From the NCBI GenBank assembly GCA_946800325.1, contig OX326959.1:11290862-11354861 (forward strand): a stretch of 64,000 nt of DNA, given 5' to 3'. Shown here one piece after another: positions 24,177 to 36,980 of the stretch. The notes below the pieces were generated by a model. That model did no database searches. It was not told where the DNA came from and saw only the letters and a list, made by a program, of their open reading frames with translations. The DNA is from Luzula sylvatica. Its lineage: Eukaryota > Streptophyta > Magnoliopsida > Poales > Juncaceae. Within the stretch, counting starts at the first letter, position 1. Each line of letters begins with the position of its first letter. Position numbers and translations under genes: made by a program.

Positions 24177-25574
24177 TTAGCTCATCAAACTCTTTGCTGG
24201 CTATGATTTTGGAAAGACCAAGTTTAAATATCAAATTTCATGGAAAATGGTATTACATTATCTTCTATAATCATCTTGGTGTTACTATACAAGAATCCAA
24301 TGAGAATATTAATTGGGATATATGGTCTATTTCATAATATATAGTATCATAAATATTACTCAAAAATAATATGAAAGAAATCATAGTATTTTGTTAAATA
24401 TTATTTTTAAATCGAAATAAAATTGAAAAATAGGAAATTATTAAAAAAATATGAAAACAATGTACAACTTTAGGAAATGTTATTCAAAAAGTGAATATTT
24501 TGCTAAAGAGACAAAAGCACTGATGACTCTTAGAAAGGAAAAAAAAATGGGTTTAATTTTTTTTCAATAAAATTTAACTCTACTGTTGAATTATATGTAT
24601 GTATAAATTGTTTGTCAAAAATATCGCAGTAATTGTCTTACCATATTATATTATTTTGTAATATAATTAATCGAATTAAAAAAATATTCACTTAGTAAAT
24701 CACACATAAGCCTGTTGAAAAATTGTATTATGATAAAAAGGAAATAAATAAAAAATAATTATAGATTGTTTTGCTTTTAACAGTGAATATTTTGTGTTAA
24801 ATTCTACACTTCTTTGAATTTGTTTTTTGCTTTCAAACTGAAGATCTTCTCCGGTTTGAGTGAATTCTTTCCTTCTCAAATCCTACACTTCTTTTATCAT
24901 TTCTCTCGACGTCTATTGCAAAAACGCTGCATTTTCGCTATGAGTTTGTTCTTTGATTCCTCCTTCAATTCGCAACCAATTTCTCAAATGAAATATCAAA
25001 TCATTCAAAGCAAAATAAATAACTAACGAATGAGAATATTATTCAATCCCTTGAATTTGATGAAATGCAGATTTTCCTTCATTGGAGGTCTGAATCGAAA
25101 ACTTCAGTGTGAATTTATCTGACATAATATCGAGTCATTAATATATTATCTATAACATAGTTAATAATAATTACATAAATCACATCAAAGATTTGTAAAT
25201 TAAAAAGAACATAGCATTGGGCGGGTACTCCGCCGAACTCCTCCTCATGTAACCTCTTCCCAACCGCGCAAAAGTTTCCAATTTTGTATTTGAGACTGCC
25301 ACTACAATATATAATTAAGCAAATATTTAGAGGAAGGACGAGGCGCCAAATAAAATATATTACACATAATTATATATTGCCCCACAAAATTATAAATAAT
25401 TCGATACAAATTAAAATACAAATAAAAAATACCACCTTAGGTGGGCGGGTCTTGCATCTCGATATTTTGGGCTTTTATGTCGATCATCGCAGAGTCGAGC
25501 TACCTGTACTGTATTTTCGTACTTGTAAATCATTGTGAATTGAACCGTACTTTAGTTAATAAGTTGTCAACTAA
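24177..25574. other. Duplicated flank, no gene
   Basis: Colinear with 6382-7730 of unit 1, with small indels. Only short non-conserved frames are present. Confidence 0.7.
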
Positions 25575-27377
25575 GGGGCCGTTTGATGTAAAAGACTTTG
25601 AAAGATATTGAAGGATTCTTGTATTTTCTAGAGAAAACGAAATGAGGATTAACTATTTAAAAGACATCGTTGTCTTGAATGAATTGTTTGATGTGATAGA
25701 ATTTGATAATGGAAAGTGAAATCCATTGTTTGATGTAAAGGATAATTGAAAAGTAGTTATCAAGGATTTGAGATATATGATATGTGTTTTATTTGAAAAA
25801 TTAAAGACCAATTAAGTTATTATTATCACATTTCCAAATCTACAACATTAATTAAATTATAAATCCTAAAATATATAACAATATTAAAAAACTCAAATAC
25901 AAAAGGCACAAAATTCGAACAATTTCCATCCCCAATCAGATCCAGAATTACGGGATATTGTTTATCCGTGCGTATTTTGCGCCAGAATTTTTCCCTCGAT
26001 TCCTCGGTCCATCAATCAGAATTACGTGAGGACACGCTATTGAAGTTCTTGACTTGATTCCCGACAATCTGAAATGTTGAAAACTTAAGTCATTATGTTT
26101 GCTTTGAAAATTATAAAATAAATCTTAAAATTTGCGTAATTTGACAAAACGATCCCAAATAGTGGTGATTTTTTAAAAACTTAAAATTTGTAAAAATAAA
26201 TCTGAAAATGCTGAAAAATACCAAACAACCCTCTGAAAAGCAGAAAATTACAAAACAGCCCTTTTGATTTCTGTAATTTGAAAAAAAATTAAAATGTTTG
26301 GGTGATATTTATGAAAATAAAAACTCACTTTGTAAAATAACATAAATTACTGCAAAATTGTAAGAAATTAAAAATTGCCCAAAATAAATTACCTCACGGA
26401 CCAAGGATCTCTCATATCCAAATTTATAATTACAAAGAATTCTAGGATTTTTTTTCAAATTATCATAAGTAAGAAATAACTAACTATGAAAAAGAAGGGC
26501 TAATGTGTAAATATACCGCTTCATGAGAAGAGGACCGAAAATTTTCAATTGGCATTGATTTGTTCCCTGAGTTTTGATTGTGAACTCTTAAACCTGTAAA
26601 TTGAACAAATCAAAATTGACCAATGAAAATTGTACACCATAATTTTGTTAAAAATTAAATCCCAGAAAAGAAAATACCAAGAAGAAAGATAAGAAGTAAT
26701 TTTGGTACATGTAAGTGGTACAGAACTGCATGATCGAGTAAGTCCAATATTGGTGAAATTGAAAAGAATTAATCGGGATTAATTATAGCAATAGATTGAA
26801 ATCAATACATATTTATGCTGATTGAAATCGCCATTTTGATTTGTGAGTCAACTATGAGTAATAATCAGAATTAATTAATGAACAAAATTGACCAAAATTG
26901 TTTTAGTTTGCAAGTATAATCAAACATTTGCAAGTAATAGAGTAATTCCAGTGAACGAGGGATATAGAGGACTGACCACTGTGCAGACGACAAAGAGAGA
27001 TTGTGCCGACAAGAGAGAGAAATTGTGCCGACAAGAGAGAGATTATGCCGACGAAAGAGAGAACTGTGCCGACTGCCGCCAAGAATCTCATAGAAGCCGT
27101 GCTGACTGCTGATGAGAGAACGAAACAGAAAGAGAGGCTCGAAGAGAGCACTAAGAAGAGAGAGATAATAGCGCCAAGGAGAGGATGAAAGTCTGGGCTG
27201 TTTTCTCGCTTCATTTGCGAGACAACAGATGAGGGAAAAGAGGTGTGAATGACATGAAAGAGGGAATTGAAGTTCTATCATTTTCTTTCTTATCAAACAC
27301 CCAACATTAGCTTCATCCAGGAAATCAATGTCATTGTCTTGTATTATCCTTCTAAATACCATGAATCAAACGGCCCC
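25575..27377. mobile_element. PIF/Harbinger-type element, non-autonomous (1803 bp)
   Basis: Ends GGGGCCGTTTGATG and, inverted, GGGGCCGTTTGATTCATGG are flanked by the 3-bp duplication TAA (25572-25574, 27378-27380). The paralogous unit 1 site (about 8085-8095) has a single uninterrupted copy. GGGCCGTTTG ends with TAA duplications are typical of Tourist/Harbinger elements. The interior has reiterated gagagagattgtgccgac units at 26990-27075 and a 163-codon minus-strand frame without recognisable domains. I see no transposase. Confidence 0.85.
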
Positions 27378-27468
27378 TAAAACAAAGGCTAAATTGGTGA
27401 ATTGTAGAAAACAATTTTATTTTTTTAATTGTTATTAAACAAAAAACCATTCTTTTCATGTAAATATC

Positions 27469-28586
27469 ATGGTTCTGAATATCGGACTCGGACTCGGTCG
27501 GCTCCGGAGACTCGGGACTCGGTCGACTCGGACGAGTAAAAAAAAAAAAAATCGGACGGTTAGTAAAAAAATCGAAAAAAATAGAAAAAAAAATAAATTT
27601 TTTTTTAAAAAATATATAAACATTTATAAATATGATACACACTAATTAAACTCATAAAATCTAAATGACTACATTAAAAAAAATACATTACCTAACCAAC
27701 ATTACATAACGAACATTACATAACAAAATTACTACATTAAATATTTCTACTGCCAAAAACTATGACGAGCGGGTTGCATTGTGTAATCGTCATACTCATA
27801 TTGATCACGAGGAGGAAGAAAATACATTTGTAAATTTTTATTGTCGAAAATATTCATCATTGAATCGAAGGATGAGCGATTTTCTTGTTGTTCGCTACCT
27901 ATGTATTTTTGTAAATCATAATACTTATAATTACGAAATAAGACAGCTTGTTGTGAATCATAGTCATTTTAAAATATATCATAATACTTAAATTATAATT
28001 ACAAAATAAAATAATATTTATTAAATAAAATAATATTTATAAAATTGTAATTATAAAAGAATGCATTTTGTAAGTCATCGTTAACAAGTACAATTTTTAT
28101 TAATGTATATCTGCAACTTTTTTTTTTTGAAAAGACAAGAATTATGGGTCCCATCTTCTCAGAGATATTATGTGAATCTTTTTAAAGTGATTGGTGTGTT
28201 TTATGTATAAATTATTATAAAAATATAAATACATAAAACACTGCAATGTATAAATTCACAAAAAATCAACGAACCATAGGCCTTCTTCTTCCCATCTTCT
28301 TCGTAAACTTTCTAGTTTCCATTTCATTTTATTATCACTAGCATAAAAGGTTTTCTTCCTCTTAACTTAACTGTGTTGTTTCTTCCAAACTCGAAAGGTA
28401 TTCTACGAAAACTTGTTCTTCACTCTTCACTTTTAACTACGACCAGACCACTTGCCATAAAAATAAAAAAATAAAAAAATTCGGAGACTCGGGACCGATA
28501 TATCCGGCCGAAACTCGGCTCGGGTCAGGCCGAGTCCGAGTCAACTCGGCCGAGTTTTTTTTTATCTCGGTCGATATTACGAACCA
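27469..28586. mobile_element. hAT element, relative of 5554-6373
   Basis: It begins tggttctgaatatcggactc and ends ctcggtcgatattacgaacc, the same termini as the unit 1 element. It sits at a different place in the flank, where 8175-8195 shows the uninterrupted sequence. The flanks share taaatat, so the target duplication is probably 8 bp with one change. No transposase is visible. Confidence 0.75.
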
Positions 28587-29492
28587 ACTAAATATTCAAT
28601 TCACAACAAAATAAAACTGTCCGCAGCGTAGCGCGGGTATCAACCGAGCATAGCATGACATTTTAAGTTCTCATAAAATGGTATCACATGTCAAATTTTT
28701 TGAAACAAAATGCGAGACGTACCTCACCTGATTAGCAGCTCATACAAGTTATTTGAAGACAGATTTTTCGTGTGACTATCACACAAGCTGCATCGCATCG
28801 GTTGGATATATTTTTTTTCGCGTGGCATTCATCTTCTCTTAGTTCCTCGGCAATCTTATTTATATTTGCAATTCGACCTTGCTTCAGACTATGTTCTTTG
28901 ATTTTTGATTTTTTACCTTCAATTTACGAATTAAGTGTATATCTTTCGAAACAAGATCATATTAAAATAAAATAACTAAGATATTGGAAGAAAACTAATG
29001 AATTCTAATTACTCCATTTTAGTTTATAAAAACAATATTTATATGTTGAGTTTTAAATACGACACGAGGTAATGAAATTTTGTATTTATTTATTTTTACT
29101 TTTTTTTTTTTTTATTGATCCATATTAAATTTAGAGACCTAAGAAATAACATCCCATTCTGAAATTGTAGGGTAATTTAATTTTCCATGGCGGGATTTGG
29201 GAGAATAAGAAAATTTAATTTGTCACAGAGTATTTCGAAAGAGGCCACACTTCTGCGTTCCGCAAGGCTAGTTTTCGATCTCGGAAAAGACGGGACGGGC
29301 ATATATATAACAATTTGGTGATGTTCCACACTATGAACCGATTTTCTTTTCTAAGTTTATTGTCAATAAATATATTACTATTATAGTAAATTATAAAAGG
29401 CTAATTAGAAAATGATATGTATTTTAGGTGTTTACGAGTTTATTATTTATCTGTGTTTAATGAGTAATTGAGAAAATCGATAAAATCAGAAA
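28587..29492. other. Duplicated flank, no gene
   Basis: Colinear with 8205-9300 minus the foldback MITE at 8861. Similarity to unit 1 ends at about 29310, and the remainder is unique AT-rich sequence. Confidence 0.6.
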
Positions 29493-31370
29493 GGGGCCGT
29501 TTGGCAAGCGGAATTAGTAGAGTGGAATCGGATTATAAGGTGGAGGAATAAAAAATTCTGGAATTTGTAATTCCACAGTTTGTTTGGATGCCCGAATTAT
29601 AAGTTGCTGGAAAATATAATTCTTTGTTTGGTTGTTTAGAAATTTTGGAATTATGATATAGTAATAATGAAAATGGTTTGAAATAATTATGAGTGTGAAT
29701 TAAATAAACAAATCAAATAATTATAATTCATTACATATTATGTTATTATAAAGAGTAAAGTACATGAACAAATAAACAAATAAATTGTAGATATACATTA
29801 TACAAATTTAATTAGAAAGATATAATAAAATTTAACATACTAAAGGCACAAGCAAAATATAATAAACATTTTAAATGTCGTACATTGACATACAAAATAT
29901 TGACTTGTTTTTAGAAAAAGAAAATACATAATTTGCGTAAATATCACCTAACTCACACGATTTACCCACATATCATCATGATTTGCTCTCTAATTTGAAC
30001 CCACTCTCTCGCATCCTCTCTTCCCGCTCCTCTTGTGTTATGTCTTTGGGGATCGATCGAAGCCACATCCTCTTCCGTTGGCACAAACTCATCGGGTTCG
30101 GAAGCAATAATATAGCCGTGAAGTATACAACACATCTCTCACATCATAAATTTTTGGCATAAATTAAAGAATATCGGTTTCGCTCGAAAATCCTGATTGG
30201 TGACAAAGCTCTCGTATTTTTTTTTTTTTCCGTTGATGAATAATAAAAAAAACCAGAGTTATTATGACCGCAATGTATTCATCTTGAGTATGCTTTTTCA
30301 TTCAATAACGAGCTACAAATAAACAAAAAAATTAAAAAATGAGATTCACAGAAACTAAGGGACTCAATAAACTCATAGAAGCTTACTGATTGAATAATTG
30401 AATACCAAAATAATTAAAAGTCAGAGTAAATTTAGGGTATTGAATAATTGAATGATTGAGTAATTGAAAGGATTGAGAAGTCACAATACTGAATGCAGTA
30501 CCGAACGTGAGTAATTGAAGTCACGACTATAAAATTTAAGTCACAGTATTGAGTTATTGAGTATTGAATGATTGAATAAACATCAATTGAATAAACTTTC
30601 TGTGAACCAAATAATATATACACATAAAATTATTGGTTAATTGCTTAATTGCACAAACACTCGGTGAATATATATATACACACACACAATTATTTAATTA
30701 GACATTTCATCGAACACGTCGTGAACACAAAAATTTAACAACGATTGAGATCCAAATAACTCAACAATCTAATGATCCTTTAATCTATTTGATACTTTAA
30801 TATATATACACACAAAGTTATTCGATTAGACATTTCATCGAACACGTTGTGAACACAAAAATATAATAACGATTGAGAACCAAATAATGAAACAATATGA
30901 TTATCCTTTAATCTATTTGATACTTTAATATATATATGCACACAAAGTTATTCTAAGAAAAATTGAAGTCTAGCGATTGAGAAACAAAAAGAAGATTTAA
31001 CAAAAAAAACTAATGAAATTTCACTACAAATAGAAGAAGAAAGACTTACGAGTTACAAGAGAAGGGCAGCAAGACAAAGTTTCAAGCTTCAGCTTTTGGC
31101 GCTAAGAGAAAGACCTTGTTTGACGCTAAGAGAAAAGAAACGAAGCAGAGAAGGCTCACGAGAGAGATGAGTTTTTTCTTTGGCACTAAACATTTGCCTG
31201 CATTTTGGCGCTCCAGCTTTTTCTGGAGTGAATGTTTCCCGCAAATATAGGTAGTGAAAGAATCCGGTAAAAAAAAATTCTGTTTATTTATGTCATCCAA
31301 ACATGGAATTGAAGTTTCCCTCATTTTAAAAGCCAATTCCCATCAAAATTCCTGCACGCCAAACAGCCCC
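29493..31370. mobile_element. PIF/Harbinger element with transposase remnant
   Basis: Ends GGGGCCGTTTGGC and, inverted, GGGGCTGTTTGGC enclose 1.9 kb; the flanks share aaa. On the minus strand, about 30135-29970 reads EMCCILHGYIIASEPDEF and then REWVQIREQIMMI before a stop. This matches the pattern at the C-terminus of Harbinger DDE transposases (C-hLHNfI..., acidic stretch, W..hR..I). The rest of the transposase is missing, so the copy is defective. A reiterated phrase cacaaagttattc occurs at 30680-30960. The element sits inside a LINE remnant. Confidence 0.8.
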
Positions 31371-31373
31371 AAA

Positions 31374-32290
31374 GAGGTTTTTATGGAAAGGCCAAAAAGA
31401 AAAAGGATTTAACTTGGTGAAATGGAGTTCTGTTTGTAGGCCAAGAGAGGGTGGAGGATTGAGTATAATTAAATTGGATATTTTTTATTTTGATAATAAA
31501 TGAAGAAAACTCATATGTTCTCCATTCATTGATGTCAACGAGAATCGAATCCACAATCTCTCACACAATTAGATTTTTTTGTGTCTCACACTCAACCAAC
31601 TATACTATGGAGTCCATTGACTAAATTGGATATTTTTAATAAGGTTATGTTAATTTTGAATGGATTAGGAGATATTTTTAATCAAAATAATTCTTTGAAT
31701 CGGTGATCCTTGGTTGATCATTTAATTGTAAATTCTTCCACAACCAATTTATTTAATATAAGAGATTCTTAGTTTTGGAGGAAAATTAAGAAATTACTAT
31801 AATTTTTTATTATGAATGTTACTATATATTTGGTAATGGTGACATGTTGAGTTTTTGGAATTCAGATTGGAGAGATGGTTGTTATTGTGATAAATATCCT
31901 AATTTGTTTAGTTTTGTGAAAGATAAGTGGATCACTGTGCATGAAATGTTTGAAAGAGAGGGGAATTGGTTTTCCCCTTCTCATTTGAGAGAAAACTGTA
32001 ATTGAGGCTCTCAATTTTGCTCATGAACTTTCCCTATTGCATTTATCTAACGAAATGATGTTTTAAGGTCTAATGAAATGATGTTTTAAGGTGAAAATTG
32101 GAAAGTAATGGTTTATATACAACCAAGAGTGCTTATAAATTATTATTTATGGGGGTTCTTTCCTATTCTAATCTTAAGTTTATATGGGGAATTAAAATTC
32201 CACCGAAATGAGGGTGTTTCTATGGTTATTAACACAAGACAAAATACTTACCATCAATAATTCTGCAATAATTATTAGTTATATTTCTTT
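31374..32290 (+). pseudogene. LINE reverse-transcriptase C-terminal remnant
   Basis: Translated pieces include FLWKGQKEKGFNLVKWSSVC then REGGGLSI, later FGNGDMLSFWNSDWRDG, and near 32110 TKSAYKLLFMG and IKIPPK. These are the conserved blocks after the polymerase domain and in the zinc-binding region of plant non-LTR retrotransposons. Frameshifts and stops break the frame. A SINE is inserted at 31486-31621, and the left side is cut by the Harbinger element. Confidence 0.8.
31486..31621 (-). mobile_element. tRNA-derived SINE inside the LINE remnant
   Basis: On the minus strand it begins gtcaatggactccatagtat followed by agttggttgagtgtgag, with gattcgattctcg as B-box-like sequence, the same family as 15917-16048. 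It is flanked by the exact 16-bp duplication taaattggatattttt (31470-31485, 31622-31637). The B box is closer to the consensus than in the other copies. Confidence 0.85.
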
Positions 32291-33907
32291 CAACAATATT
32301 GTATCCCGCAACAATGCGCGGGATACATCTTAGTTTGTTGTTATTATCGCTGGATACAATGCAAAAAGAAAATCCAAATTGAATTTTAAGTATCATTATT
32401 ATTACTATTTTATAACTATCATTTACAAAATTAATTTTGGAAAAAATATAAAAATTGAAGTGTAAACACTAGCAAAAAATTAAAACAACATATTTGTCTA
32501 AAAAAATCAATCAAAATATAATAATCAAATTCAAAATTATTGTCCAAAACGAACAAAATACTTAATTTTCATATTGTCCAAAAAAAATTCTGTAACTGTA
32601 GACTAACAAAATCAAAATTCAATTTATTTCAAAATTTCGCAAAAATTCAAAGAGTAAAGCACAAATCCTTAAAAAAAATTATTATCCTATTTTTCTAAAA
32701 AATGTCAAAATATACATATAAAACAAACAAAATACTCAAATTTCATGTTTTTCTAAACAAACTTCGCAATTGAAGTTTAACATAAGTAAAATACTATTTT
32801 TTTTTTAAAATTCACAAAAATGTAAAAAGTACAATTTAACACTTAAAAAAATCAATTATTCTATATTTCTAAAAATTCCGAAAATATATGTCTAAGACGA
32901 GCAAAATATTTAATTTTCATATTTTTTTCTCAACGAATATTGTAATTGAATCCCTAAATCGACCCTAAACTTACGACCCGAATGACCCGAAACTCACCAA
33001 CCGAATGATCTCAAAATCTTGATGAAATATTTATTCATATATGTTAATAGTTTTACAAAAATAAAAAATCAATATATTTTGCTAAAATATTTCGAAATCC
33101 GAGTAATTTGAAGATCAAGCATCACATAATCTAGTTGACCCGAAATTAAAATGTTCCAAAACCCGCATACATAAAATAAATATTGAATGATACGAAAATT
33201 GAATGATCCGAAATCAAATTTTGCGAAACATGAATGACTCAAAAATCGAAATAACAAGGATATGAATGACCCGAAAACCGAAATGACATGGAATTGATTG
33301 AACCGAAAATCGAAACGACCCGGAACCGAATGACCCGAAAATGGAAATGACCCGGAACCGAGTGACCCGAAAAATGAAATGACCCGAAAATCAAAATGAC
33401 ATGAACCCGAACGACGCCAAACCGAATGACCCGCGACCCGAACTACCCAATGACCCGAACACTCAACAAACCGAAACGACTCGAACCCGAAATGATTCGA
33501 TCCGAACCTGACCCTCCCGATTTCCACTCTACTAAGTAATAACACATGCAAACAAATCATTTATCATATTTTTTTAGAAAATTTAAACGTTGGTGTATAA
33601 AACGTGCAAAATACTTAATTTTCATATTGTTTTAAAAAAACTACGTAATTGAAGATTAACGCTATTAACTTTGTATTTATTTCTAAGTTTTGGAAAAATA
33701 TAAAAAATCAAATCTAACACCTTAAAAAAAAATTGTTTTATTTTCTGCAAAAATATTTTTCTAAGAAAATATCAAAATAAATGTATGAAATGAGAAAAAT
33801 ACTAAATGTTCATGTTTTTCTCAATTTTTTTTTGTAAATTAAAGGCATAACCAATTATATATTTTCATTAATATCGAAAAAATATAAAGAAAATATAAAG
33901 AAAAATA
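32291..33907. repeat. AT-rich dispersed repeat plus ACCCGAA block, copy 3
   Basis: 32400-32930 and 33540-33900 belong to the AT-rich family seen at 9866. 32940-33531 is a further ACCCGAA-rich element ending gatttccactcta. An 8-bp-stem hairpin (tatcccgc/gcgggata) occurs at about 32304-32327. No gene; the minus-strand 163-codon frame at 33069-33560 is repeat-derived. Confidence 0.6.
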
Positions 33908-34945
33908 CTAAATGGTACGAATCGAAAAATATACTTTCTTACTGTTTGTAAAATTTGATGAAAAGTTATGTAGTAAAAGATACGATACAAATGATCTAAA
34001 AACACGTTATTTGAACTCCTCAAAGAGTAAAAAGATTGTTACAAGTCGAAAACAAAACTTTCTTAGTGTTTGTACAATTTAGTGAAAAGTTGCATAATAA
34101 AACATTCGATCCAAACCATCTCAAAAACACGTTATTTGGACTCCTCAGAGCGTTAAAAGATTATTATGAATCGAAAAAAACCTTCTTTGTGTTTGTAAAA
34201 TTTGGTGAAAAGTTATGTAGAAAAGGATACGATCCAAATGATCTAAAAAGACATTATTTGAACTCCTCAATGCGTAAAAAAGATTTCTATGAATCGAAAA
34301 GAAAACCTTCTTAGTGTTTGTACAATTTTGTGAAGAGTTACGTACTAGAAGATTCGATTCAAACGATCTAAAAAACACGTTATTTGGACTCCTCAAAACG
34401 TAAAAAGATTGCTACGAACCGAAAAACATACTTTCTTACTGTTTGTAAAATTTGGTGAAAAGTTATGTAGTAAAAGATACGATACAAATGATCCAAAAAC
34501 ACGTTATTTGAACTTCTCAAAGCGTAAAAAGATTGATATGAATCGAAAAGAAAACTTTCTTAGTGTTTGTACAATTTGGTGAAAAGTTACTTAGTAAAAG
34601 ATTCGATCCAAACCATCTCAAAAACATATTATTTGGGCTCCTCAGAGCGTTAAAAGATTGTTATGAATCGAAAAACAGACTTTCTTAGTGTTTGTACAAT
34701 TTGGTGAAAAGTTATGTAGTAAAAAACACGATACAAATGATCTAAAAACACATTATTCGAACTCCACAAAGCGTAAAAAGATTGCTATGAATCGAAAAGA
34801 AAACTTTCTTAGTGTTTCTACAATTTGGTGAGAAATTGTGTTGTAAAAGATTCGAGCCAAACAATCTCAAAAACATGTTATTTGGACTCTTCAAAACGTA
34901 AAAAGATTGCTATGAATAGGAAAACAAATTTTCTTAGTGTTATGA
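33908..34945. repeat. Dimeric tandem repeat, monomer about 124.5 bp
   Basis: The phrase ctttcttagtgtttg or its variants recurs with starts near 33934, 34058, 34181, 34306, 34431, 34555, 34680, 34804 and 34928. Odd monomers carry gatacaaatgatct and mostly gtttgtaaaatttgg; even monomers mostly carry gatccaaaccatctc and gtttgtacaatttgg. The true period is therefore a dimer of about 249 bp present four times. Two adjacent monomers are open in one frame (34036-34314, 41-residue repeats), but monomer lengths of 123-125 break any longer frame. Confidence 0.88.
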
Positions 34946-35279
34946 ATCGAAAATTTATTTTTTCAAACAAATTTAAATAATTCAAAAAATGAAGTCTAAA
35001 ACGAACGAAATACTTAATTTTCATTATTTTAAAAAAAAACTCCAAATTTGAAGACTAACACATGTGAATTTCTATTTTATTTTTATTTTGCAAAAATGCA
35101 AAGGGTGAAGTCAAACAGCTCAAAAAATGCAAAGGGTGAAGTTAAACAGCTCAAAAAATATCAATTATCACATTTTACATTTATTGACTGAATTATGCTT
35201 CTTAGACTGAATTGGTCTGAATCGAGGAGAGAGAAATCATGTTTATACTAAATAGGACATATGATTGGGTCAAAGGTTG

Positions 35280-35545
35280 TGTATATCCAATATACACTTC
35301 CGGCATCATGTTCGTTCGAGCGCAGCATACAGTTTGTTCGAACGAATCGCTTTCTGTCATGAGTATGTATAAAATCATTTTACACTCGAAGTGGTCCTTT
35401 CAAACTCACCTTTTATGGTTCGTTCGAACGAACCATCTTCTGTCTCATTTATGTGTTAATTACAAATTACATTCGTAGTAGTCCGTTTTATACTTGTAGT
35501 GCTCTGTTCGAACGGACCCTAAGGTTCGTTCGAACGTACCACTCT
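35280..35545. repeat. Cluster of TTCGAACGAA palindromes
   Basis: Variants of TTCGTTCGAACGAA occur at about 35310, 35335, 35420, 35505 and 35525, including the perfect 18-bp palindrome ggttcgttcgaacgaacc near 35418-35435. They are spaced by loosely repeated unique sequence. No gene accompanies them. Confidence 0.7.
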
Positions 35546-35639
35546 CTGGAACTTAACTATGCACAATCCTATTTTATTATGCATTTAATTAAACCCATGA
35601 ACATTCATGTCCATATATCCTTATATGTACACTTTTATC

Positions 35640-36370
35640 ATTGATCCAAAATTGTATTTCCTTCACATACTTTTTAAAATAATGCGAAAATTGATGTCTA
35701 AAACGAACAAAATAATTAATTTTCATGTTTTCCTAAAAACAACTCCAAAATTGAAGACTAACACATGTGAATTTCTGTTATATTCTTATTTTGCAAAAAC
35801 ACAAAAAGTGAAGTCTTAACACCTTCAAAAATATAGTTATCACATTTTTCAAAACAATTTCAAAATCATGTCTAGAATGAGTAAAATAATTAATATTCAT
35901 GTTTTTTCTTAAGAAAACATCAAAATTGAAGATCTAACCCATGCGAATTTCTATTTTTTCAACACTTTAAAAAAAAATCAAAAAGTGAAGTCCTTCAAAA
36001 AAATAAGTAATCATTTTGATGGAAATTTTTAGCCATCAATTTTAGAATATTTAGACAACATTTTGAGGAAAGCATGAAAATTAAGTATTGTGTTCGTTTT
36101 AGACATCAATTTGAGAATTTTTTAGAAAAATATGATAATTGATTATTTTTTAAGGTGTCTGACTTCACTTTAGGAATCATTTCAAATTCTTTGATAAAAA
36201 TAGAAATTCGCATATGTTAGTCTTCAATTTTGATATTATTTTAGAAAATAAAGACATAAAAACTAATTATTTCACTCGTTCTAAACAGAAATCTTGGAAT
36301 TGTTTTAAAAAAGATGACAATTGATATTTTTGAAGAGATTGGACTTCACTTTTTTCATTTTTCATAATAA
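35640..36370. repeat. Inverted pair of AT-rich repeat arrays
   Basis: 35650-36005 carries the family phrases tctaaaacgaacaaaat and gaagactaacacatg in plus orientation. 36040-36370 carries the same phrases reversed (gttcgttttagacatcaatt, gttagtcttcaattttg). The two arms form an imperfect palindrome centred near 36020. Confidence 0.75.
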
Positions 36371-36980
36371 AAATAAAATAGAAAGGTAAATATGTACATA
36401 TGATATTTTTATTTTTAAAAAGGTAAATAAGATATTTTGGATTATTAGAAGGGTAAAATAGTATTTTAAATGTTGGCCGTTAAGTAGAAATTGGATGGTT
36501 TTAATTTTTGAATAAATATTGGATTTATAAAAAATAAAGATATATTTTAATTTTAAAAAAAAAAATATATATAATTTTAAGTTTAACAAAGGATAAATAT
36601 ATTTAATTAATCATGATTATCATCTAAATAATACCACATAATTTGATTTATCATTTAATTTGTTTACCACATAATACAATTCTATATGTAATGTGTTTAT
36701 TACCTCATTGTTTAGTTTAGCGCATAATAATGTTCCGCATTTGGTGTGTTTACCACATAATAATGTTTGTATTTAACGTGTTTACCGTCTCATATTGTTT
36801 AAAATTTAGGGCTATATAAAATTTTAATGCATTTATTATTTATCGCTAACACGAGGAGATATTAAATGGGATGAAATTTTTTTCTTAATATAATTCGGTA
36901 GTTCTCAAGGTTTTATTAAATTTTTCTAATAGTCAATTTGTTCATTTCGGGTTACAAATTTTTCTTGTCACTTTTGAATC
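36371..36980. promoter_or_regulatory. Upstream region of the GH116 gene
   Basis: Bases 36603-36980 are preserved in inverted orientation at 51918-52305, so the duplication carried the 5' flank together with the first exons. The region is AT-rich, with a short repeated phrase ccacataataatg. I cannot assign a TATA box with confidence. Confidence 0.45.
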
